From Methylobacillus arboreus (GTDB taxonomy: Bacteria; Pseudomonadota; Gammaproteobacteria; Burkholderiales; Methylophilaceae): a stretch of DNA of 64,000 nt. Below, piece after piece: positions 1-11,738 of this stretch. Numbering within the stretch: the first letter of the stretch is position 1; each line of letters begins with the position of its first letter. Both the position numbers and the translations under genes were made by a program. The stretch covers positions 186,001 to 250,000 of the forward strand of contig NZ_JAJAVC010000006.1 in assembly GCF_020532725.1 (NCBI RefSeq), written 5' to 3'. Under the pieces are notes generated by a model. The model had not been told where the DNA came from, did no database searches, and saw only the letters and a list, made by a program, of their open reading frames with translations.

Positions 1-1248
1 AGCCACACGGATCGCCCGCACCAGCGAGCGTCCATCGGCCGCAATAATTGGCGCTTCGCCTGCCGAATACACCTCTGTCAGCAACACCACATCGGCGCCA
101 GACAGCACTTTGACGAAATCCTCGAAGCAATCCCGGGTGCGGGTGTAGCGGTGCGGCTGGAAGGCGAGCACCAGCCGACGGCCGGGAAAAGCATCGCGGG
201 CGGCGGCAATCACGGCATTCATCTCAACAGGATGATGGCCATAGTCATCAATCAGGGTGAAGTGTCCTCCATTCTTGGTAGGCACCTCGCCGTACCGCTC
301 AAACCGGCGTCCGACACCCTTGAACTCGGCTAATGCCTTGATGATGGCGCTGTCAGGCACATTCAGCTCGCTCGCGACTGCAATTGCCGCCAGGGCGTTG
401 AGCACATAATGCCTGCCAGGCAGGTTGAGCGTGACGTCGAATGTCGTGGTTTCGCCATTGATACGGCTCACGGTGAAATGCATGCGCCCATTCTCGGCAC
501 GCACATTGCTGGCACGAATGCGCGCGTCGTCGGAAAATCCGTAGGGCATGACCTGCTTGGAAATCTGCGGCAGAATGGTTCGAATATTCGGGTCATCAAT
601 ACACACCACGGCCATGCCATAGAATGGCAAGCGTTGCAGGAATTCGACAAATGCGCCCTTGAGCCGCTCGAAGTCATGCCCATAGGTGTCCATATGGTCT
701 GCATCGATATTGGTCACGACCGAGATGATGGGCGTGAGGTGCAGGAAGGAAGCGTCGGACTCATCGGCTTCCGCGACGATGTATTCACCGGTTCCCAGGC
801 GTGCATTGCTGCCGGATGCTTCCAGGCGGCCGCCAATCACGAAGGTCGGGTCCATGCCCGCCTCGGCAAGAATGCTCGCAATCAGGCTGGTTGTGGTGGT
901 CTTGCCATGCGTTCCGGCAATCGCAATGCCCTGGCGGAAGCGCATCAATTCGGCCAGCATCAGGGCACGCGGCACGATAGGCACGCTACGTTCACGCGCA
1001 GCCAGGACTTCCGGGTTGTTGTCCTTCACCGCGCTGGAGATGACCACGACATCCGCAGGGCCAAGATTCTCAGCGGCATGGCCTTGATACAGCCTGGCAC
1101 CAAAGCCAGCCAGCCTGCGCGTCGTCGCATTGTCGGCAAGATCGGAACCGCTAACGCTGAACCCAAGGTTGAGCAATACCTCGGCGATGCCGCTCATTCC
1201 TGAACCGCCGATGCCGACAAAATGTACGTGTTTTACCTTGTGTTTCAT
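1..1248 (-). CDS. murC: UDP-N-acetylmuramate--L-alanine ligase MurC (C-terminal end missing)
   Basis: Adds L-alanine to UDP-MurNAc using ATP, the first amino acid step of the cytoplasmic peptidoglycan precursor pathway. The reading frame is open from an ATG at 1248 to the window edge, so 416 codons are visible and the C-terminus (the family is usually about 460-480 residues) lies outside. The N-terminus shows the Rossmann-like [14 protein letters not shown] stretch, and the ATP-binding loop GTHGKTTT sits near residues 113-120. The start overlaps the murG stop as ATGA, as expected in a translationally coupled dcw cluster. In this family the next genes are usually murB, ddl, ftsQ, ftsA and ftsZ, and these probably continue beyond base 1. 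Confidence 0.96.
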   Translation of the reverse strand, partial: MKHKVKHVHFVGIGGSGMSGIAEVLLNLGFSVSGSDLADNATTRRLAGFGARLYQGHAAENLGPADVVVISSAVKDNNPEVLAARERSVPIVPRALMLAELMRFRQGIAIAGTHGKTTTTSLIASILAEAGMDPTFVIGGRLEASGSNARLGTGEYIVAEADESDASFLHLTPIISVVTNIDADHMDTYGHDFERLKGAFVEFLQRLPFYGMAVVCIDDPNIRTILPQISKQVMPYGFSDDARIRASNVRAENGRMHFTVSRINGETTTFDVTLNLPGRHYVLNALAAIAVASELNVPDSAIIKALAEFKGVGRRFERYGEVPTKNGGHFTLIDDYGHHPVEMNAVIAAARDAFPGRRLVLAFQPHRYTRTRDCFEDFVKVLSGADVVLLTEVYSAGEAPIIAADGRSLVRAIRVA

Positions 1249-2351
1249 GGGTGATTCCCTCCCTGCACCGGCAGGGCAATACTTTCCAGTTCATGTGCAA
1301 TCGCATCGGTCGCCTTGGGCCTGCCCAGCTCCCGCGCAGCCTGGGCGATTGCCAGCAGGCGGGTGCGCGTCAATCCTTGCAGCAACCCAGCCAGCTTCTG
1401 CGGCGTCATCTCCTGCTGCGGCAAATGGATCGCAGCATTGTGTTCAGCCATCCAACGTGCGTTATCGCGCTGGTGCGACGTGGTCGATACCACCAAAGGC
1501 ACCAGGATGCTGGCGACCCCAGCCACGGCAAGCTCGCTCACCGTGATGGCACCCGCGCGGCAAACCAGCACATCGGCCCTGGCATAGGCACTGGCCATAT
1601 CGTCAATGAATGGCACGACATCAGCTTCCACACCGGCTTCGGCATATGCCTTGCGCAAGGACTCGATATGCTGGGCACCGGATTGGTGTGTGACGACGGG
1701 GCGCTGACCGGCTGGCAACAAAGCCAGTGCCTTGGGCAAGGTCGCATTCAATACCTGGGCACCCAGGCTGCCACCGACTACCAATACATTCAGCGGACCT
1801 GTGCGGTTGACAAAGCGCTGCTCCGGCGATGCAATCTCCACAATCTCGGTACGCACGGGGTTGCCCGTCACACGTGCCTTGAATGCCATCTCACCCAATG
1901 AGGCCTCGCCTCCCTCGAACCCGAACAACACACGCTTGGCATGCTTGACCAGGGCGCGATTGGACATCAGCAGCGCGGCATCGGCATTGACCAAAGCCAG
2001 GGGAACCCCTTTTGCCCTGGCCGCCCAGCCTCCTGGCACGGTGACATATCCGCCCATGCCCAGCACCACCTGCGGCTTCAACGTTCCTATCAACCGCCAG
2101 GCCGCGAAGGTCGAACCCACCAGGCGGAAGACGCCGGTGATGGTGTGTTTCCAGCCCTTGCCGCGCAAGCCGGAAAACTTGAGCTGGGTCATGGCCAGAC
2201 CCCGTGGCGGCACCAGCCGGTTTTCCATGCCATGCGATGTGCCCAGCCAATGCACATTCCACCCCCGTGCCTGCATGGTTTCGGCAATTGCCAGCCCGGG
2301 CATCACATGCCCGCCGGTGCCTGCCGCCATGATGAGTAAGGTTTTACTCAT
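1245..2351 (-). CDS. murG: UDP-GlcNAc:lipid I N-acetylglucosaminyltransferase MurG
   Basis: Transfers GlcNAc from UDP-GlcNAc to lipid I to make lipid II on the inner face of the membrane. The protein is 368 residues, normal for the family. It opens with the glycine-rich GTGGHVMPG loop near residue 10 and carries the C-terminal nucleotide-sugar site around [13 protein letters not shown] longer frame reaches 2387, but the ATG at 2351 overlaps the ftsW stop as ATGA and places the conserved [12 protein letters not shown] segment at the N-terminus, so 2351 is preferred. The gene is coupled to murC downstream by another ATGA overlap. Confidence 0.96.
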   Translation of the reverse strand: MSKTLLIMAAGTGGHVMPGLAIAETMQARGWNVHWLGTSHGMENRLVPPRGLAMTQLKFSGLRGKGWKHTITGVFRLVGSTFAAWRLIGTLKPQVVLGMGGYVTVPGGWAARAKGVPLALVNADAALLMSNRALVKHAKRVLFGFEGGEASLGEMAFKARVTGNPVRTEIVEIASPEQRFVNRTGPLNVLVVGGSLGAQVLNATLPKALALLPAGQRPVVTHQSGAQHIESLRKAYAEAGVEADVVPFIDDMASAYARADVLVCRAGAITVSELAVAGVASILVPLVVSTTSHQRDNARWMAEHNAAIHLPQQEMTPQKLAGLLQGLTRTRLLAIAQAARELGRPKATDAIAHELESIALPVQGGNHP

Positions 2352-3526
2352 GCTGGCAACCCCTTTTGAAGCCGACGATTTTCCCAATCAATCCTGAGAA
2401 GAATCACCAGCGCAATGCAATTGGCCAGGATGCCGCTGCCGCCGAATGAGAGCAGTGGCAGCGTAAGCCCCTTGGTCGGCAGCACGCCCATGTTCACGCC
2501 AATATTGATAATGCTTTGCACGCCGATCCAGACACCGATGCCCTGGGCCAGCAAGGCAGAGAAATAACGCTCATTGGCCACTGCCTCCTTGCCGATACGG
2601 AAGGCACGAATCACCAGCCAGGCAAACAGGCCGACAACAACCATCACACCGATAAAGCCCAGTTCCTCGGCGATTACGGCCATGAGGAAATCGGTATGGG
2701 CTTCCGGAAGATAAAGCAGCTTTTCCACACTGGCGCCCAGGCCAACTCCCAGCCACTCGCCGCGCCCGAAGGCTATCAGCGCGTGGGAAAGCTGATAGCC
2801 CTTGCCATACGGATCCGCCCAAGGGTCCATGAAGCCGATCACACGCTGCATGCGGTATGGCGAACTCCAGATCAAGCCGACGATGGCTACTGGCAACAAG
2901 GCCAGCAGCCCGCCAAAGATGCGTGCATTAATGCCGCCCAGCCAGAGGATGGCCATGGAAATGGCAGCAATCACGCTGAATGCGCCGAAATCAGGCTCGC
3001 GCAGCAGCAGCCACCCCACCACCACCATCACTGCCACCATGGGCAGGAAACCACGTTTGATGCTGTCCATGACTTCAGATTTGCGGATGGTGTAGTCAGC
3101 CACATAAATCGCGGCAAACAACTTCATGAATTCCGATGGCTGCAGGTTGATCACAAACAACGAGAGCCAGCGCTGGCTGCCATTCACATTGCGGCCCACG
3201 CCAGGAATCAATACCAGCACAAGCAGGAACAGTCCAAGCAGGAACAGGTAGGGCGCCATCTTCTGCCACATGCGCGTGGGCACCTGGAAGATCACGAAAG
3301 CGGCGCTCAGGCTGATCACTAGGAAAATGGCATGACGGATGAGAAAATAGGTAGGCTGATGCCCCGTCATCTTGTCAGCCTCCGCCAGCGCTATCGAGGC
3401 GGAATACACCATGACCAGGCCGATGCCCAGCAGGATCAATGTCACCCAGACCAGTGCCTGGTCGTAGGTGGAGGAAGACGTCAGGCGTTCGCGGCCGCCC
3501 AGCATGTTGTACATCACGCTGCTCAT
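2348..3526 (-). CDS. ftsW: Lipid II polymerase / division protein FtsW
   Basis: SEDS-family integral membrane protein that polymerises septal glycan together with FtsI at the divisome. The 392 residues contain about ten hydrophobic segments, beginning with [21 protein letters not shown]. The family signature is seen in the [10 protein letters not shown] and [17 protein letters not shown] stretches near the middle and the C-terminus. The start at 3526 overlaps the murD stop by 4 bases (ATGA). The neighbours murD and murG confirm the divisome paralogue rather than RodA. Confidence 0.95.
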   Translation of the reverse strand: MSSVMYNMLGGRERLTSSSTYDQALVWVTLILLGIGLVMVYSASIALAEADKMTGHQPTYFLIRHAIFLVISLSAAFVIFQVPTRMWQKMAPYLFLLGLFLLVLVLIPGVGRNVNGSQRWLSLFVINLQPSEFMKLFAAIYVADYTIRKSEVMDSIKRGFLPMVAVMVVVGWLLLREPDFGAFSVIAAISMAILWLGGINARIFGGLLALLPVAIVGLIWSSPYRMQRVIGFMDPWADPYGKGYQLSHALIAFGRGEWLGVGLGASVEKLLYLPEAHTDFLMAVIAEELGFIGVMVVVGLFAWLVIRAFRIGKEAVANERYFSALLAQGIGVWIGVQSIINIGVNMGVLPTKGLTLPLLSFGGSGILANCIALVILLRIDWENRRLQKGLPA

Positions 3527-4884
3527 GCCTGCACCTCCTGCGCCTGCAGATGGCGGGTGGCTTCGACAAACACTTCCGCCCTATGCACGTAATTACGGAA
3601 CATATCCAGGCTGGCGCATGCAGGGGAGAGCAGCACCGCATCACCGCTTTCGGCCAGGTTGAATGCTTGTACTACTGCCTCTTCCAGGCTGGCGGCATGT
3701 TCCAGTTGCACGCCTGTGGTTTGCAATACATTGGCAATCAATCCTGCGTCACGCCCGATCAACACCACGGCCCTGGCATGCTCGGCCACAGGTGCCTGCA
3801 AAGGCGTGAAATCTTGCCCCTTGCCATCCCCGCCGGCGATCAACACCACTTTGCGCGAGAGCCCGTTGAGCGCCGCGCAGGTTGCGCCGACATTGGTGCC
3901 CTTGGAATCATCGTAGAACGACACGCCCTGGACATCGGCAACCCATTGCACGCGATGCGGCAGGCCGCTGAAATCACGCAAAGCCTGCACCATCACTGCC
4001 TCATCGATATCGAGGGCACTGCACAAGGCCAGGGCAGCCAATGCATTGGCCGCATTATGCAGGCCTGCAATCTTGAGTTCGGACACGGGCAGCAACTTGT
4101 GCCGGCCTCTCGCAAGCCAGTTGGCCCCTGCTTCTTGCAACAGGCCAAAATCCATGTCGCTGGCAGGAGTGCCAAGGCCAAACGTCAATTGGTCAATGCC
4201 TGCGGCAGCCATTCCACGGCTCCAGGCATCATCGGCATTCAGCACTTGTAACCTGGCATGGGCAAAGATACGCGCCTTGGCATCGGCATACGCCTGCATG
4301 CCGGCATAGCGGTCCATGTGGTCTTCGCTGATATTGAGCACGGTAGCGGCATCCGCCACCAGGCTGTAGGTGGTTTCAAGCTGGAAGCTGGAAAGCTCCA
4401 GCACATAGACATCTGCCACATCATCAAGCGCATCCAGCACCGGCAATCCGATATTGCCTGCCACCACCGTCTTGAGACCCGCTGCCTTGCAGATTTCACC
4501 GACCATGGCGGTCACGGTGCTCTTGCCGTTGGCGCCGGTAATGGCAATCAACTTGGCATTCTGTGGACGGGCCTGCGCGAACAACTCCACGTCACCCACC
4601 ACCGGCACGCCACGCTGAATCGCTGCCTGCACCTGAGACTCGGCAACCGGCACCCCCGGGCTGGCAACAATGAGCTCAGCCTCCTGGAAGGCAGGCTCGG
4701 TGAACGGGCCGAGATACACGACCAACTCAGGCAACTCTTGCTTGACCGCATCCAGCCCTGGAGGCGAGGTACGGGTATCTGCAACAGACAGGCGCGCACC
4801 CTGGCGATTAAGCCAGCGCAATGCTGAAAGGCCGGTATCTCCCAGCCCCAGCACCAGCACGTTTTTATCTTTGAGTTGCAGCAT
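3523..4884 (-). CDS. murD: UDP-N-acetylmuramoyl-L-alanine--D-glutamate ligase MurD
   Basis: Adds D-glutamate to UDP-MurNAc-L-Ala in the cytoplasm. The 453 residues have the three-domain Mur ligase layout: an N-terminal NAD-like fold with [15 protein letters not shown], the ATP loop GANGKST near residues 117-123, and a C-terminal domain containing HRVQWV and the DDSKGTN motif typical of MurD. It starts 23 bases after the mraY stop, one of the few real gaps in this cluster, and overlaps ftsW at its end. Confidence 0.96.
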   Translation of the reverse strand: MLQLKDKNVLVLGLGDTGLSALRWLNRQGARLSVADTRTSPPGLDAVKQELPELVVYLGPFTEPAFQEAELIVASPGVPVAESQVQAAIQRGVPVVGDVELFAQARPQNAKLIAITGANGKSTVTAMVGEICKAAGLKTVVAGNIGLPVLDALDDVADVYVLELSSFQLETTYSLVADAATVLNISEDHMDRYAGMQAYADAKARIFAHARLQVLNADDAWSRGMAAAGIDQLTFGLGTPASDMDFGLLQEAGANWLARGRHKLLPVSELKIAGLHNAANALAALALCSALDIDEAVMVQALRDFSGLPHRVQWVADVQGVSFYDDSKGTNVGATCAALNGLSRKVVLIAGGDGKGQDFTPLQAPVAEHARAVVLIGRDAGLIANVLQTTGVQLEHAASLEEAVVQAFNLAESGDAVLLSPACASLDMFRNYVHRAEVFVEATRHLQAQEVQA

Positions 4885-4907
4885 ATGTCCGTTTATCTAA
4901 ATTACGC

Positions 4908-5993
4908 TTATCGCAGTTTCAATGTGGAAAGCCCTACTAGCACCAGCATCATGGTGATGATCCAGAATCGCACCACCACCTGCGTTTCCTTCCAGCCTTT
5001 CAATTCGTAGTGATGATGCAAGGGCGCCATGCGGAAAATTCGTTTTCCCGTCAACTTGAACGACCCCACCTGCAGCATCACGGAAATGGTTTCCATCACG
5101 AACACGCCGCCCATGATGAAAAGCACGATTTCCTGACGCACAATCACGGCGACCGTACCCAGCGCCGCACCCAGCGCCAGTGCGCCGACATCGCCCATGA
5201 ACACTTCTGCCGGATAGGCATTGAACCAAAGGAAGCCCAGGCCGGCGCCGCCGATCGCGGCACAGAACACGGCAAGCTCCCCGGCACCGGGCACATAAGG
5301 CACGCCAAGATACTTGGAGAAATACAGATGGCCGGCTACATAGGCGAACACCGCCAGGGCGCTGGCCACCATCACGGTCGGCATGATGGCCAACCCATCA
5401 AGGCCATCTGTCAGGTTGACCGCGTTGCTCGTGCCGACGATGACGAAATAGGTCAGCACCACGAAACTGACGACGCCCAGCGGCAATATCAATTGCTTGA
5501 AGAAAGGCACGATCAACTCGGTTTCAGCAGGCACGCTGGCGGTATAAAACAGGTATACGGCAACCCCAGCACCAATTAAGGACTGCCAGAAGTACTTGGC
5601 CTTGGCTGAAAGCCCCTTGGGATTGCGGTAGACCACCTTGCGCCAGTCATCAACCCAGCCAATTACGCCAAAACCCAATGTCGTGATGAGCACCACCCAG
5701 ACAAAACGGTTGGTGAGATCGGCCCAGAGCAATGTCGCAATCGCAATCGCAATCAGGATCAGCGCTCCGCCCATGGTCGGGGTGCCTGCCTTGACCAGGT
5801 GGCTTTGCGGGCCATCGTCGCGCACCGACTGGCCGACCTTGTACTCGGTCAGCTTGCGGATCAGCCCAGGCCCCACCAGGAAAGAAATGGTCAACGCCGT
5901 CAGCGTCGCCAGTACCGCACGCAAGGTGATGTAATTGAACACGTTGAAGCCGCGGATATCCTGGGCAAGCCAGCGAGCGAGTTCAAGCAACAT
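4908..5993 (-). CDS. mraY: Phospho-MurNAc-pentapeptide transferase MraY
   Basis: Makes lipid I by moving phospho-MurNAc-pentapeptide onto undecaprenyl phosphate at the inner membrane. It has 361 residues, as in most proteobacteria, with ten or so membrane segments. The conserved loops are [18 protein letters not shown] near residue 60, the [10 protein letters not shown] loop, and the [10 protein letters not shown] and C-terminal MAPLHHHYE motifs that hold catalytic aspartates and histidines. The start overlaps the end of murF by 11 bases. Confidence 0.97.
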   Translation of the reverse strand: MLLELARWLAQDIRGFNVFNYITLRAVLATLTALTISFLVGPGLIRKLTEYKVGQSVRDDGPQSHLVKAGTPTMGGALILIAIAIATLLWADLTNRFVWVVLITTLGFGVIGWVDDWRKVVYRNPKGLSAKAKYFWQSLIGAGVAVYLFYTASVPAETELIVPFFKQLILPLGVVSFVVLTYFVIVGTSNAVNLTDGLDGLAIMPTVMVASALAVFAYVAGHLYFSKYLGVPYVPGAGELAVFCAAIGGAGLGFLWFNAYPAEVFMGDVGALALGAALGTVAVIVRQEIVLFIMGGVFVMETISVMLQVGSFKLTGKRIFRMAPLHHHYELKGWKETQVVVRFWIITMMLVLVGLSTLKLR

Positions 5994-7347
5994 GATGGTT
6001 CTCCTTTTGTTCTTGCAGCAAGTCCACGACCCGCTCCATGCGCATGAAGCGCGAGCCTTTCACCAGCACGCTGGTCCCGGCTCCTAACTCCGGCAACAAT
6101 GCAGCCGCCAGCTCCTCCACTGTGTCGTAATGGCTTGCGCCATCGCCATATGCCTCTACGGCCTTGCCTGTCAAAGTGCCGAGTGCATACAATCCATCCA
6201 AGCCTGCAGCCTTGGCATAAGTGCCCAATTCAGCATGTAGCGCGACTTCGTTTTCTCCGAGCTCGCCCATATCCCCCATAGCCAGCAGGCGCTTGCCGGG
6301 CTGGCTTGCCAGCACGTCAATCGCCGCGCGCATGGAAGCTGGGTTGGCGTTATAAGTATCGTCAATCAGCAATGCGCCCTGCTTCCCAGGCTTGCGCTGC
6401 AACCGCCCCTTGACGCCAGCGAAGCTGGCGAGGCCGTCGGCGATTGCATCCAGCGCCACGCCCATGGACAGGGCCGCTGCACTTGCGGCCAGGGCATTCT
6501 TGACGTTGTGCAGACCCGACACTGGCAAGCTCAGTGTTTTTTCACCCACCGGGGTGTTCAATTGCAAATCGCTGCCATCGGCATGCAATACATATTGCGC
6601 CGTCACATCTGTACCGGCATTGAGCCCAAAACGAACAATACGGTGCTTGGCCGCCAGGCGTTGCCACAAGCCAGCGAATGCATCATCGGCATTGATCACG
6701 GCAGTGCCATCGTCAACAAGGCCCGCAAAAATCTCGCCCTTGGCCCGCGCAACGCCCTCGACGGAACCGAGGCCGCCCAGATGGGCCGATGTGGCATTGT
6801 TGATCAGTGCCACATCAGGGCGGCCGATCTGCGTGAGATAACTGATCTCGCCGAAATGATTCATGCCCATTTCCACCACGGCGTAGCGATGCTGCTCGCG
6901 CAGGCGCAACAGGGTAAGGGGCAGGCCAATGTCATTATTGAAATTGCCTTGCGTGGCAAGCACCGCTTGCTCGGATCCCGCGGCGGCACGCAGGATGGAA
7001 GCCAGCATCTCCTTGACGCTGGTTTTGCCATTGCTGCCGGTAATCGCAGCAACAGGAATATGGAATTTGCCACGCCAGTAGGCTGCCAAACGTCCCAAGG
7101 CAAGTCGGGTATCGTCCACAAGGACTGCAGGACCGGCATCGATAGCGCGGGATACCAGGACCGCAGCAGCGCCTTGCGTTAAGACATTCTTGGCATAATC
7201 GTGGCCGTCAAACCTCTCGCCCCTGAGCGCCACGAACAATTGACCCGCCTCGAGCTTGCGGCTATCCGTACCTACTGACAGGATCAATACATCCTCACCA
7301 ATCAGGGTGCCGCCTGTGGCCTTGGCGATTTCGGACAAATACATCAT
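5983..7347 (-). CDS. murF: UDP-MurNAc-tripeptide--D-Ala-D-Ala ligase MurF
   Basis: Adds the D-Ala-D-Ala dipeptide to complete the soluble pentapeptide precursor. The protein has 454 residues. The N-terminal substrate domain shows [20 protein letters not shown], followed by the ATP loop GSNGKTS near residues 104-110 and the [11 protein letters not shown] motif characteristic of MurF. ATG at 7347 overlaps the murE stop by 4 bases. All neighbours belong to the same pathway. Confidence 0.96.
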   Translation of the reverse strand: MMYLSEIAKATGGTLIGEDVLILSVGTDSRKLEAGQLFVALRGERFDGHDYAKNVLTQGAAAVLVSRAIDAGPAVLVDDTRLALGRLAAYWRGKFHIPVAAITGSNGKTSVKEMLASILRAAAGSEQAVLATQGNFNNDIGLPLTLLRLREQHRYAVVEMGMNHFGEISYLTQIGRPDVALINNATSAHLGGLGSVEGVARAKGEIFAGLVDDGTAVINADDAFAGLWQRLAAKHRIVRFGLNAGTDVTAQYVLHADGSDLQLNTPVGEKTLSLPVSGLHNVKNALAASAAALSMGVALDAIADGLASFAGVKGRLQRKPGKQGALLIDDTYNANPASMRAAIDVLASQPGKRLLAMGDMGELGENEVALHAELGTYAKAAGLDGLYALGTLTGKAVEAYGDGASHYDTVEELAAALLPELGAGTSVLVKGSRFMRMERVVDLLQEQKENHHVA

Positions 7348-8768
7348 GCTGCAGCTCCCAATGCATTCGCTGCGACTGCAACATCATTGAATGGATAGCG
7401 CACACCCGCGACTTCCTGATAATCCTCGTGTCCCTTGCCTGCGATTAACACTACATCGCCAGCTTGCGCCACCTTGATGGCATGAACGATTGCCTTTTCC
7501 CGGTCAGGCTCCACCTGGGAAGGACCATGCAAGCCTGCCACCACTTCGGCGATGATCACGGCCGGGTCCTCGCTGCGTGGATTGTCGGATGTGACAACGA
7601 CCTTGTCAGCCAGTCTCGATGCTACTTCTGCCATGAGTGGCCGCTTACCTTTGTCGCGGTCGCCACCACAACCAAACACGCAGACCAAGCGGCCTTTTGC
7701 CTGCTCGCGCAAGGCCAGCAGCACTTTTTCCAAGGCATCCGGGCTATGGGCGTAATCGACCACCACCAGCGGCTGGCTGTCACCGCCCAATTGCTGCATG
7801 CGCCCAGGTGCAGGCTTGATCGCAGCAAGCACGCGCACGGCATCTTGCAACACAACATCGGAGGCCAGCAGCGTGGCAAGCACGGCCAGGAGGTTGCTGG
7901 CATTGAACCTGCCAACCAGCTTGGCATGTACGGTTGCCTCGCCTTGCGGCGTATGCACTTGCATGTGCAATCCCTCGGCATCAAACCGCAATTCATGGCC
8001 GCGCACATCGCCACCGCTCAGCCCATAGCTCAACACCCGCCTGCCTTTGGCCTTGAGCTCACTCAACAATTCCTGCCCAAAAGCATCGTCATGGTTGAGG
8101 ATGGCGGCCTGCAAGCTCTCAAACTCGAACAACTTGCGCTTGGCGGCTGCATAGGCCGCCATATCGCCGTGATAATCCAGATGGTCGCGCGTCAGGTTGG
8201 TCAGCACGGCGATATTAAAGTCGAGGCCACTCACCCTGCCTTGCTCCAGCCCATGCGAGGAAACCTCCATCGCCGCTACCTCGGCACCCGCCTGCAGATA
8301 CTCACCCAGCATGGACTGCAGCCGGATAGGGTCCGGCGTGGTATTGACGGCAGCAGACAAACTGCCTGGAAAACCATTGCCCAGAGTGCCGACTACAACT
8401 GCCTTACGTTTCAATGCATTGAATGCCTGCGCCAGCCAATGGCTGCATGAAGTTTTGCCATTGGTTCCCGTCACCCCTACCATCCAGAGCTTGCGGGAAG
8501 GATGGCCGTAAAACTCTCCGGCTATCGCACTCGCTTGTTTACGCAAACCTGCAACAGGCTGATTGGAGATATTCCACGCAGGATTCCAGTCGAACCCCTC
8601 CTGTTCCCAGAGCACGCCTGCCGCACCCTGGGTGATTGCCTGCTCGATAAAACGGCGCCCATCGGCATGCTCTCCCGGATAGGCGAAAAACAGACTGCCG
8701 GTAGAGACCTGACGGCTGTCGGCCGTCAGGTTAGCAAAGTGGGCGCGGTCAAGGGTGGGCAGGCTCAT
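7344..8768 (-). CDS. murE: UDP-MurNAc-L-Ala-D-Glu--meso-diaminopimelate ligase MurE
   Basis: Adds the third amino acid of the stem peptide. The 474 residues include the ATP loop GTNGKTS (residues 101-107) and, about 75 residues before the C-terminus, DNPRSEDP. The DNPR form of this motif is the one associated with meso-diaminopimelate rather than lysine, which fits a Gram-negative wall. ATG at 8768 overlaps the ftsI stop by 4 bases. Confidence 0.96.
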   Translation of the reverse strand: MSLPTLDRAHFANLTADSRQVSTGSLFFAYPGEHADGRRFIEQAITQGAAGVLWEQEGFDWNPAWNISNQPVAGLRKQASAIAGEFYGHPSRKLWMVGVTGTNGKTSCSHWLAQAFNALKRKAVVVGTLGNGFPGSLSAAVNTTPDPIRLQSMLGEYLQAGAEVAAMEVSSHGLEQGRVSGLDFNIAVLTNLTRDHLDYHGDMAAYAAAKRKLFEFESLQAAILNHDDAFGQELLSELKAKGRRVLSYGLSGGDVRGHELRFDAEGLHMQVHTPQGEATVHAKLVGRFNASNLLAVLATLLASDVVLQDAVRVLAAIKPAPGRMQQLGGDSQPLVVVDYAHSPDALEKVLLALREQAKGRLVCVFGCGGDRDKGKRPLMAEVASRLADKVVVTSDNPRSEDPAVIIAEVVAGLHGPSQVEPDREKAIVHAIKVAQAGDVVLIAGKGHEDYQEVAGVRYPFNDVAVAANALGAAA

Positions 8769-10516
8769 ACCACCTCCTTGATTTCAGGCAGATCATCCAC
8801 GGGAATCACGATATTGTTGTTCGGCGCATCCTGCGGTATCGCCAGCATGCGCAACGCGCCCGCCATGACCTTGCTGAACACCGGTGCTGCCACTGTGCCG
8901 CCGTAATACTTGCCCGCACTAGGGTCATCGATCATCACGGCAATAATCAAGCGCGGATTCGAGGCCGGCGCAAAGCCGACAAACGAAGAGACATAATGAT
9001 TGGCCTGATAGCCGCCGACACCGGGCTTGTGCGCAGTCCCGGTCTTGCCGGCAACCCGGTAGCCCAGCACCTGCGCCCTGGGCGCAGTGCCTCCGGGCTG
9101 GATCACGGTTTCCATCATATCCTTGAGATGGTGCGCAGTTGCCGGGGTGTACACTTTATGCCCCACTGGCGGCTCCTTGAGTTTGAGCAGGGAAACCGGT
9201 AGCAATACGCCATCATTGGTGAAAACCGTGTAGGCACGCGCCAACTGCAGCAAAGTCAGGCTAAGGCCGTGACCATAAGCCATGGTTGCCTGCTCAATGG
9301 GACGCCATGTCTTGTAGTTGCGCAGCTTGCCCGAGGCCTCGCCAGGGAAACCTATGCGGGTCGGGCTGCCGAATCCCAGCTGGTTGAATACACTCCAGAG
9401 ATAATGCGGCTCAAGGCTCAGCGCCATTTTGGCAGAGCCGATGTTGGAGGATTTCTGTATGACCTGGGCCACGGTCAACAAGCCCTGCGGGTGCGCATCC
9501 CGAATCGTCGCACGCCCGATGCGCATGGCACCGGACGAAGTTTCAATCAGGGTGTCTGGCTTGTAATAGCCGCCGTCCAGCGCCGCCGCCGCAGTAAATG
9601 GCTTCAAGGTAGAGCCTGGCTCAAAAGTATCCACTATCGCCCGGTTGCGCGAACGTCCGCCGATGAGATTGACCGGGTTGTTCGGGTTATAGCTCGGCAT
9701 ATTCGCCATTGCCAACACCTCGCCGCTTTTCGCATCTAGCACGACGACAGACCCGGCCTTGGCCTTATGCTCGTCAACAGCAGCTGCAAGTTCACGATAA
9801 GCCAGATATTGCAGCTTGCGGTCGATGGAAAGCGCGAGATCGCGCCCATCCTGCGGCACCTTGACCGCTTCAAGGTCTTCGACAATACGCCCCTGCCTGT
9901 CCTTGATCACGCGCCGACTTCCCGCCTTGCCGGAAAGCCAGGACTGGGAATGCAGCTCAAATCCTTCCTGCCCGTTGTCATCGATCCCCGTAAAGCCCAC
10001 TAAGTGAGCAGTCACTTCCCCGGCAGGATAGTAACGACGGTATTCACGCTGCATAAACACACCTGGAATACCGACACTCATCACCTGAGCAGCCAGCTCC
10101 GGCGGCAAACGGCGCTTGAGATAGACAAACTCGCGCTGGGTATTGTCCAGCTTGGCTTTCACAGCTTCTGGCTTGATTTTGAGGAGGCCTGCCAGCTTTG
10201 CCAGCTGCTCAGGCATTACCTTCACATCAGGCGGGCTCGCCCATATGGATTCCACCGGGGTACTGATCGCCAGCGGTTCACCATAGCGGTCAGTAATCTT
10301 GCCCCTGTGCGCCGGCAGGCTCAGCACTCGGCTATATCGCGCATCGCCCTTTTGCTGCAAAAAGGATTTATGCACGCTTTGCAGATAGACGCTACGGCCC
10401 AGTAAAACAGCGAAGCCGCACAACACCAGCACCAACAACAAACGTCGCCGCCAAACCGGCAGCCTGACAACCACACGAGGCTTGGACCCCATTCGCATGC
10501 GTGCCGCGAGCATCAT
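8765..10516 (-). CDS. ftsI: Septal peptidoglycan transpeptidase FtsI (PBP3)
   Basis: Class B penicillin-binding protein that cross-links septal peptidoglycan with FtsW. The 583 residues have a short basic cytoplasmic tail, one membrane segment around residues 25-42, a dimerisation domain, and a transpeptidase domain with all three active-site motifs: STLK at 302-305, SSN near 356-358 and KTG at 491-493. Several in-frame methionines lie near the start. The chosen ATG at 10516 overlaps the ftsL stop as ATGA, but a start at residue 7 or 9 cannot be excluded. Confidence 0.96.
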   Translation of the reverse strand: MMLAARMRMGSKPRVVVRLPVWRRRLLLVLVLCGFAVLLGRSVYLQSVHKSFLQQKGDARYSRVLSLPAHRGKITDRYGEPLAISTPVESIWASPPDVKVMPEQLAKLAGLLKIKPEAVKAKLDNTQREFVYLKRRLPPELAAQVMSVGIPGVFMQREYRRYYPAGEVTAHLVGFTGIDDNGQEGFELHSQSWLSGKAGSRRVIKDRQGRIVEDLEAVKVPQDGRDLALSIDRKLQYLAYRELAAAVDEHKAKAGSVVVLDAKSGEVLAMANMPSYNPNNPVNLIGGRSRNRAIVDTFEPGSTLKPFTAAAALDGGYYKPDTLIETSSGAMRIGRATIRDAHPQGLLTVAQVIQKSSNIGSAKMALSLEPHYLWSVFNQLGFGSPTRIGFPGEASGKLRNYKTWRPIEQATMAYGHGLSLTLLQLARAYTVFTNDGVLLPVSLLKLKEPPVGHKVYTPATAHHLKDMMETVIQPGGTAPRAQVLGYRVAGKTGTAHKPGVGGYQANHYVSSFVGFAPASNPRLIIAVMIDDPSAGKYYGGTVAAPVFSKVMAGALRMLAIPQDAPNNNIVIPVDDLPEIKEVV

Positions 10517-10776
10517 GGTGCCACCACCTGTATGCGCTTGTTGTCAGGCACTTGCATATTCAGCCGCTTTTCAGCGATCTGCTCAATGCGGGAATGCATG
10601 GCCCAGGTACTTTGCTCTAACTGCAACTGACCCCACTCGATTTCATATTGCTTAGCCGCATCCTCTTGCTGCTGCAACTCTATATACAGCTTGCGCGCCT
10701 TGTGCTGAGACGTAATCACACCTAGCGAGGCCACTATCAATACCAGAAACAGGATGAGGTTAAGCTTGGTCATCAT
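10513..10776 (-). CDS. ftsL: Cell division protein FtsL
   Basis: Small bitopic membrane protein that forms the FtsQLB complex and passes the activation signal to FtsWI. Its 87 residues consist of a very short cytoplasmic N-terminus, one hydrophobic segment ([17 protein letters not shown]) and a periplasmic coiled-coil-like stretch rich in Q, E and L. Family sequence conservation is low, so the identification rests on size, topology and position between rsmH and ftsI. It overlaps both neighbours by 4 bases. Confidence 0.92.
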   Translation of the reverse strand: MMTKLNLILFLVLIVASLGVITSQHKARKLYIELQQQEDAAKQYEIEWGQLQLEQSTWAMHSRIEQIAEKRLNMQVPDNKRIQVVAP

Positions 10777-11738
10777 TGCACCGATGTTCGCTCCGCTATG
10801 CGTAATACAGCGCTACGCGAGCGCGGATTGCGCTTTATCTCGGCATCGCTCGGGCGAATGGCACGACCCACCGCCAACAAGCGGGGCTGCGGCAGGTCCT
10901 TGGCGCGCACCGGAAAATTGGCAGGCAAATCGTCCCTGTCCTGCTCGGCACGGATGAAGCGCTTCACAATCCGGTCTTCCAGCGAGTGGAAGCTGATCAC
11001 GGCTAGGCGGCCTTGCGGCGCCAACACCGACATGCACTGAGGCAGGATCAGCGACAATTCCTCAAGCTCCTGATTGATGAAAATCCGTAAAGCCTGAAAG
11101 GTGCGCGTCGCCGGGTCTTGCCCAGGCTCGACTTTGGATATCGCCCCTGCCACGATCTTGGCAAGTTGTCCGGTAGTGGTGATGACCACCCCTCCTGTGC
11201 GCTGCGCAACAATCGCCCTTGCAATCTGTTTAGCAAACCGTTCTTCACCATATTCCTTTATTACCCCCGTAAGTTCCTGTTCCGTTGCGCCAGCAATGAA
11301 CTCCGCCGCAGTCTGGCCGCGGCTTTGATCCATGCGCATATCGAGCGGACCGTCAAACCTGAAGCTGAAGCCACGCTCGCCCTCGTCGATCTGTGGAGAT
11401 GAAATCCCCAGATCGAGCAGTACACCATCTACCTGTTGAATTTGCAGACCTGCCAGGACTTCCGCCATGGCAGCAAAATGACTATGGACCATCGTGAAGC
11501 GCACATCCTGGATATCCCGTGCAGCATCAATTGCGGCGAGATCACGATCCAGTGCAATCAAGCGGCCCCGTGCTCCCAGCTTTTCCAGTATCTTGCGGCT
11601 GTGCCCGCCGCGACCAAAGGTGCCATCCACATAAATGCCGTCAGGCTTGATCGCCAGCGCTTCCACTGCCTCGTCCAACAAAACCGTTACATGCTGAGAA
11701 ACCTGGGGGGCGGGTACATGGCGGATGCCTGCACTCAC
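10773..11738 (-). CDS. rsmH: 16S rRNA m4C1402 methyltransferase RsmH (MraW)
   Basis: SAM-dependent enzyme that N4-methylates C1402 of 16S rRNA in the decoding centre. An open frame extends to 11828, but the likely start is the GTG at 11738, which overlaps the mraZ stop as GTGA. This gives 321 residues, close to the usual length. Seen motifs are [13 protein letters not shown], the SAM-binding [18 protein letters not shown] and [13 protein letters not shown]. RsmI, which 2'-O-methylates the same nucleotide, is encoded at 14042-14890 in this window. Confidence 0.95.
   Translation of the reverse strand: MSAGIRHVPAPQVSQHVTVLLDEAVEALAIKPDGIYVDGTFGRGGHSRKILEKLGARGRLIALDRDLAAIDAARDIQDVRFTMVHSHFAAMAEVLAGLQIQQVDGVLLDLGISSPQIDEGERGFSFRFDGPLDMRMDQSRGQTAAEFIAGATEQELTGVIKEYGEERFAKQIARAIVAQRTGGVVITTTGQLAKIVAGAISKVEPGQDPATRTFQALRIFINQELEELSLILPQCMSVLAPQGRLAVISFHSLEDRIVKRFIRAEQDRDDLPANFPVRAKDLPQPRLLAVGRAIRPSDAEIKRNPRSRSAVLRIAERTSVQ

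Noticed and set aside
409-1203. Long plus-strand open frame opposite murC
   Set aside because: The minus strand encodes MurC with clear motifs through this region; the plus frame has no family resemblance or ribosome-binding site.
2516-3322. Plus-strand open frame rich in histidine and glutamine opposite ftsW
   Set aside because: Its composition is what antisense of membrane helices gives; ftsW is certain on the other strand.
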